Of a stretch of 37,459 bases of DNA, positions 33,990 through 37,459 are shown one piece after another. Position numbers and translations under genes: made by a program. The stretch spans positions 1-37,459 of the forward strand of contig JAIPJC010000018.1 in assembly GCA_021734345.1 (NCBI GenBank), written 5' to 3'. Under the pieces are notes generated by a model. The model was not told where the DNA came from, did not search any database, and saw only the letters and a list, made by a program, of their open reading frames with translations. Numbering within the stretch: the stretch's first letter is position 1; each line of letters begins with the position of its first letter. The DNA is from Kiritimatiellales bacterium (GTDB lineage: Bacteria; Verrucomicrobiota; Kiritimatiellia; Kiritimatiellales; Pontiellaceae).

Positions 33990-36359
33990 TTAAGGGAGGT
34001 CTTTATATACCGCGATTTCAGAGAATCCCGCGTTCTTCGTTCCCGGGCTGGTTCGCGTAATGATCACTTCCATCCACGTGATTTGCTTTTCCGGAAAGTT
34101 CAGCTGAAACGGCGCGCTACCATCGTTCGCCAATTCCTCGACCAGCTTGCTCGATCCATCGCTGAAATTAACCCAGGCGTTCAGCACGTGGTCGGTTGAG
34201 TTCGGGCGGTCGAAAAACCAGACGTTTTCAATGACGATGGGCTCCGGCCACGTCAGCTTTACTTTAGCCCCAGTGGTTTCCTTGTTGGAGGCCCATTCGG
34301 CCGCCGGGTTGGTGGGATGTCCATCCGCAAGGCCGTCGTTGATGCCGGAGGCCGGATGGCTCTTTGATTCGCTCGAAACAGCCACTTTGGCTTTCAGGGC
34401 AAGGTTTGAAGGATCGGCCAAGACACGGATCGGTTCCATATCCTGAAAGGTGGTCTGGCGCAACAGGGCTGTCCCTTCCGGAACGAGTACGACGTCTTCC
34501 GCCTGCTTGCTGTCGCGGTTGAATAGCTTTCCGCGCAATTGCAATCCCGCCTGGCTCCAAGGGAACCGTGGATCGGAAACGTCCCGTTCGAACACAAAGT
34601 CGCCGCACCCGCGATCCATCGCGTAGTTGGCCGAAGCCTTGGCCATCGGTACGACGTCGTAGTCGAAAAATCCAGTTTCGCCGTAGGCTTTGATCTTCCG
34701 GGTTTCGGAAGGAATCTGCAAGGCATAGGTCAGCGGACCGCGCACCCAGTAAAAATCCCCGTTCGGCATTTCCTTGCGTTCGATCTTTGCACCAAACAAC
34801 AGCTTGACCCGGTCACCCGTCCGCCATTTTTTTTGAACCTTGATAAAGCCGTCCGCCCGGGAAACCGTCGCGCCGTCGGCGATTACTTCCGTATTTTCCG
34901 ACCAGCCTGGATTCCGGAAATAGACCGGGAAGGCCGACGGTTTGTCCACAGTAAAAACAAATTCAACTTGGTCTTCGAATGGATATGCGGTTTGTTCCTC
35001 GATCGATACGGAAACGCCATTTATTTTTGTTTTAACCACGGCCGGCCCATAGGTGCAGGCCACCAGTCCCGCTTCCGTCGCATCGCGCATCCACATGTGG
35101 TTGACATAGTACGGGTAGAACCGCACGGCCCAATTTACGCAGCACAACGCCACGTCCTCGTGCGTTGGGGAAAACTTGAAACGCCCACCATGTCCGCGCC
35201 CCACCGACGCTTCCGGTTGGTTGTCCGAGCTTAGATAGGTAATGGCCCGGCCATCCTTCATGCGGGCGCCCTGAACCGCATTGAAGGCGACCTTTTCCAT
35301 CCAATCCCCGGCAAATGTTGCGCCGGTTTTCTGGAAGATGGATCCCATGCTGTCCAGTAGTTCCTGCATGGTGCAGAACTCGCAACCGATATCCGGGTTG
35401 CCAAGCCGTTGCCCGATATCCTCATCGCAGATCACCGCCCCGCCAGCGTTGAGATGCAGCTTTATTTTTGCGGAATAGTTCTCCGCCGGATCATACTTTG
35501 CGTTCCCCGTTGCCTCTTGGAGGAAGAAGGGCACCCGAACATGCTCAAGCGCATGCACGCCATGGCCGTTCAGCATCTTTTGCGGGTCGGACAGGTTCTT
35601 CAACAGGCAGTCATACTCGAAAACATCCGTGCGCTCATTGTAGGAATCGTAGAGGAACTGTGCGAAATCGACGTACTTCTGTTCACCTGTCAGCCGGTGC
35701 ATCCACTCGCAAATGTCCACAAACATCAGGCAGTGGCCGGGACCGCCGCGGGGAATCTTTTCGCGCCAGTATTGGCGCTGCGCATCGTATTGAGATATCG
35801 ACAAATCCACCGCCCGCTTCACCGCATCGAAGACATCCTGCCTGCCGGTCAATTCATAGTAGGCGAGCAATCCGCGGAACAGCGTGGTCTGAGCCCAAAG
35901 CTCCCCGTTCGAGAATGGAATCGGCTGAAGATAACGGGCCAACGGAATGGCAATGCCAAGGTAGCCGTCCGCTTCCTGGAATCCAAGAATGCGATTAACC
36001 AGCCCGTCCACCCGCTTGATTGCATCCTGGTCGCCGGACAAATAGGCCGTACCAACATATCCGTCGAGCCAGCAGCCCGTCTGTTCACCGCTCCACCAGT
36101 CCGCACCGATACGCGGCTTTTCCATTTTGGCTTTGGCTGCGGCATTGAACGTTTCGATGGTCACATATGGCGTTAACTCCGGAAGTGCCGGCAAATACCC
36201 GGACGTCACATCCTGCTGCATCTGCGCCTTGAGCCAGCCGAGAGGTAGCACTTCGCCGATATTCAACCGCTCCATCTTCGGAATGGTGGATGACGGAGTA
36301 TCCGAATACCCAATTAGCGAAACTGCCGACACGGCCAAAACACAAACGATCCTATTCAT
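33990..36359 (-). CDS. Secreted GH127-like glycosidase (DUF1680 / beta-L-arabinofuranosidase-like)
   Basis: A 789-residue protein with an N-terminal signal peptide (about 1-19) and an (alpha/alpha)6-barrel of the DUF1680/GH127 family, which in HypBA1 releases beta-L-arabinofuranose using a cysteine nucleophile and a zinc site. The corresponding residues are visible: E327-F-C329 in GCEFCTMQEL and the C406-C407 pair in ALCCVNW. Beta-sandwich regions follow (about 430-640). The C-terminal part (about 645-789), with NLALKAKVAVSSESKSHPASGINDG, resembles an F5/8-type discoidin carbohydrate-binding domain. The true sugar is unknown because this family is broad. AGGAGT lies five bases before the ATG. 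It stands alone on the minus strand, divergent from tetR, with an inverted repeat in its promoter region. Confidence 0.88.
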   Translation of the reverse strand: MNRIVCVLAVSAVSLIGYSDTPSSTIPKMERLNIGEVLPLGWLKAQMQQDVTSGYLPALPELTPYVTIETFNAAAKAKMEKPRIGADWWSGEQTGCWLDGYVGTAYLSGDQDAIKRVDGLVNRILGFQEADGYLGIAIPLARYLQPIPFSNGELWAQTTLFRGLLAYYELTGRQDVFDAVKRAVDLSISQYDAQRQYWREKIPRGGPGHCLMFVDICEWMHRLTGEQKYVDFAQFLYDSYNERTDVFEYDCLLKNLSDPQKMLNGHGVHALEHVRVPFFLQEATGNAKYDPAENYSAKIKLHLNAGGAVICDEDIGQRLGNPDIGCEFCTMQELLDSMGSIFQKTGATFAGDWMEKVAFNAVQGARMKDGRAITYLSSDNQPEASVGRGHGGRFKFSPTHEDVALCCVNWAVRFYPYYVNHMWMRDATEAGLVACTYGPAVVKTKINGVSVSIEEQTAYPFEDQVEFVFTVDKPSAFPVYFRNPGWSENTEVIADGATVSRADGFIKVQKKWRTGDRVKLLFGAKIERKEMPNGDFYWVRGPLTYALQIPSETRKIKAYGETGFFDYDVVPMAKASANYAMDRGCGDFVFERDVSDPRFPWSQAGLQLRGKLFNRDSKQAEDVVLVPEGTALLRQTTFQDMEPIRVLADPSNLALKAKVAVSSESKSHPASGINDGLADGHPTNPAAEWASNKETTGAKVKLTWPEPIVIENVWFFDRPNSTDHVLNAWVNFSDGSSKLVEELANDGSAPFQLNFPEKQITWMEVIITRTSPGTKNAGFSEIAVYKDLP

Positions 36360-36407
36360 GAATACTCCTAAACGATTAAACGATGCTTACCACGCACGGA
36401 TACAATA

Positions 36408-36433
36408 GATAATAAACGAGGAAGTTTGTTATC
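36408..36433. promoter_or_regulatory. Inverted repeat in the promoter region of the GH127 gene
   Basis: GATAATAAAC (36408-36417) and GTTTGTTATC (36424-36433) form ten-base arms with one G-T mismatch around GAGGAA. On the minus strand the repeat covers a TTGATA -35-like element and a TATTAT -10-like element (15-base spacer) about 50-75 bases before the glycosidase ATG. It is placed as an operator would be. No T run follows, so it is not a simple terminator. Confidence 0.45.
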
Positions 36434-36571
36434 AATTAAGCATCGGCATTGGCAATGTTTTTCCAACAGAGACCGCCGGTGCACTTTCATGTTTCGAAGA
36501 AATCAGCACAACCTCCTCTCGAATAATTGTCCCAACCAGGGACCCGGTTCCGGGACATGCTGCGGCCTGGC

Positions 36572-36585
36572 TTACCTTCCGGTAA
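36572..36585. promoter_or_regulatory. Inverted repeat TTACC-N4-GGTAA upstream of tetR
   Basis: TTACC-TTCC-GGTAA ends 20 bases before the -35 of the tetR promoter. Its TACC-N4-GGTA core is the same as that of the longer palindrome at 37245-37260, suggesting a second, weaker site for the same TetR protein. Confidence 0.38.
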
Positions 36586-36605
36586 AAAAAATATGTCATG
36601 GTCGC

Positions 36606-36634
36606 TTGACTTATGGACTGATAGGTTCTATTTA
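36606..36634 (+). promoter_or_regulatory. Sigma-70-type promoter of tetR
   Basis: TTGACT (36606-36611) and TATTTA (36629-36634) are separated by 17 bases. The predicted start of transcription is at about 36641-36642, which coincides with the tetR ATG (36642). Confidence 0.62.
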
Positions 36635-36641
36635 AGCACCC

Positions 36642-37229
36642 ATGACTATTGGACGACCACTTGAATTTGATCCCGACGTCGCGCTGGAAGCCGCCACACA
36701 GCTGTTTTGGAGCAAGGGCTACGAGTCCAGCTCGCTGCAGGACTTGCTTTCAACCATGGGCATATCCAAGAGCAGCTTCTACCAAACCTTCAAAAGTAAA
36801 CATTTGCTATTCCAATCCTGTATTCAGAATTATCGAAAAATGCTGATCGACTCCCTTCGGGCGCAACTGAAGGAAGCCAGGTCGGGTAGAATTTTTATCC
36901 GCACCATATTTGATGGCGTAGCCAATGAAACCATTGGGATTTGCGCCCGCCGCGGGTGCCTATTGATGAACACGGCCAGCGAATTTTCCCAAACCGATCC
37001 AGAAATTTCCGAACTAGTCAGCATTAGCCTCGAAAATTTGACCGATATTTTCGAGACCGCCATCAAGCAGGCACAAGAGCAGGGGGAAATCCCACCAAGC
37101 AAGGACCCTCGATCCCTGGCGACCTATCTGGTCAGCAGCATGAGCGGTCTAAAAAACATGGTTAAGGCCGGCGCGGATCGCGAAACGATAAAACGGATTG
37201 CATCCATCATCCAAACACCACTCGAATAA
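36642..37229 (+). CDS. TetR/AcrR-family transcriptional regulator
   Basis: A 195-residue one-component repressor. The N-terminal DNA-binding domain begins at GRPLEFDPDVALEAATQLFW, followed by the helix-turn-helix (about 29-52: SSLQDLLSTMGISKSSFYQTFKSK). The C-terminal ligand-binding and dimerisation part contains CARRGCLLMNTASEF, seen in a group of TetR proteins linked to small detoxification genes. The ligand is unknown. No ribosome-binding site precedes the ATG, and the promoter places transcription start on it. A perfect palindrome lies between this gene and the tautomerase gene, a likely site for its own product. Confidence 0.92.
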   Translation: MTIGRPLEFDPDVALEAATQLFWSKGYESSSLQDLLSTMGISKSSFYQTFKSKHLLFQSCIQNYRKMLIDSLRAQLKEARSGRIFIRTIFDGVANETIGICARRGCLLMNTASEFSQTDPEISELVSISLENLTDIFETAIKQAQEQGEIPPSKDPRSLATYLVSSMSGLKNMVKAGADRETIKRIASIIQTPLE

Positions 37230-37244
37230 TTTTTTAGCCTATTT

Positions 37245-37260
37245 TGTACCGTTCGGTACA
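37245..37260. promoter_or_regulatory. Perfect palindrome, probable TetR operator before the tautomerase gene
   Basis: TGTACCG-TT-CGGTACA, a perfect 16-base palindrome 15 bases after the tetR stop and 23 bases before the tautomerase ATG. A TATAAC -10-like element begins immediately after it (37261-37266), so a bound repressor would block a tautomerase promoter. The ACCG-N2-CGGT form is common among TetR operators. Confidence 0.6.
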
Positions 37261-37283
37261 TATAACAGAAAAGGAGCAGACAG

Positions 37284-37459
37284 ATGCCACTAGTACAAAT
37301 AAAAGGAGTCGGGGGTTACCTCAACTTGGAACAAAAGCAAGAAATCATCCGTAAAGTCACCGACGCGGTCGACTCCGTGGAAGGTGAAGCATTGCGGCCG
37401 GTTACATGGGTCACCATTGAAGATGTCGAACCCGGAGCCTGGGGAATCGGAGGTAGCCC
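37284..37459 (+). CDS. 4-oxalocrotonate tautomerase-family protein (3' end cut by the window)
   Basis: The first 58 codons of a small tautomerase. The sequence starts MPLVQIKGVGG, so proline 2 could be the catalytic base after removal of Met, as in 4-oxalocrotonate tautomerase. The pattern NLEQKQEIIRKVTDAVDSVEG and the VTWVTIEDVEPGAWGIGG segment match the family, whose full length is usually 60-80 residues, so only the C-terminus is missing. AAGGAGC lies seven bases before the ATG. Location next to tetR and its palindrome suggests a TetR-controlled, inducible enzyme. Substrate unknown. Confidence 0.82.
   Translation, partial: MPLVQIKGVGGYLNLEQKQEIIRKVTDAVDSVEGEALRPVTWVTIEDVEPGAWGIGGS

Noticed and set aside
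35409-36176. A 255-codon open frame on the plus strand
   Set aside because: Antisense to the GH127 gene, whose active-site pattern is clear.
36434-36571. Short repeats GTCCC-AACCA-GGGAC and CCGG-TT-CCGG as a riboswitch or structured RNA
   Set aside because: The stems are only four to five base pairs and do not form a known riboswitch pattern; they may be chance or minor parts of the promoter region.

Overview
The window looks like chromosomal DNA of a Gram-negative bacterium with fairly GC-rich coding DNA and AT-rich intergenic gaps. A complete sodium-pumping NADH:quinone reductase operon (nqrABCDEF), a two-domain serine/threonine kinase with a formylglycine-generating-enzyme-like (FGE) C-terminus, a DUF1680/GH127 secreted glycosidase, a CpXC-domain protein and a cyanobacterial/plant-like GlgC together suggest the PVC superphylum, perhaps a marine Kiritimatiellota-like lineage. 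That placement is inference from gene content, not from a marker gene. No transposase, integrase, prophage gene or CRISPR array was seen.

Layout: 89-2159 (+) holds a TauE/SafE exporter and a nucleoside salvage pair (PNP, cytidine deaminase). 2249-3736 (+) holds a 60-residue highly basic protein ending in a strong hairpin, then aroK and a membrane TPR protein. 3789-6756 (-) is a tightly coupled four-gene unit: NYN-like protein, HAD phosphatase, SrkA-like kinase, CpXC protein. 6937-8175 (-) is glgC, followed by a tRNA-Lys(TTT). 8500-12122 (+) holds 6-phosphogluconolactonase and an M16C metallopeptidase. 12139-14253 (-) is a DUF255/YyaL-type protein. 14388-17358 (+) holds an FAD oxidoreductase with a [2Fe-2S] BFD tail and an SLC13-type Na+ symporter. 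17355-18413 (-) is a KamA radical-SAM aminomutase, divergent from a polyprenyl diphosphate synthase (18463-19329). 19468-25236 (+) is nqrA-F, ending in two hairpins shared with convergent pgi (25331-26944, -). 27106-29256 (+) is a Prc lipoprotein protease overlapping an opposing operon (29199-33906, -) of MscS channel, HemF-like protein and kinase-FGE protein. 33990-36359 (-) is the GH127-like glycosidase. The window ends with a TetR regulator and a truncated tautomerase gene (+).

Themes: energy and quinones (Nqr, polyprenyl synthase, Na+ symporter), central carbon and glycogen (pgi, pgl, glgC), proteolysis and envelope functions (Prc, M16C, MscS, TPR), and polysaccharide degradation (GH127). 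The most informative non-coding signals are at the right end. Two inverted repeats with the same TACC-N4-GGTA core flank tetR, and tetR has a good promoter whose predicted start site falls on its ATG, suggesting a leaderless mRNA. The polyprenyl synthase gene shows a similar arrangement. The least explained coding regions are the NYN/HAD/SrkA/CpXC unit, the kinase-FGE gene translationally coupled to a divergent HemF-like gene, and the small basic protein. I did not find a clear-cut new defence or mobile system.
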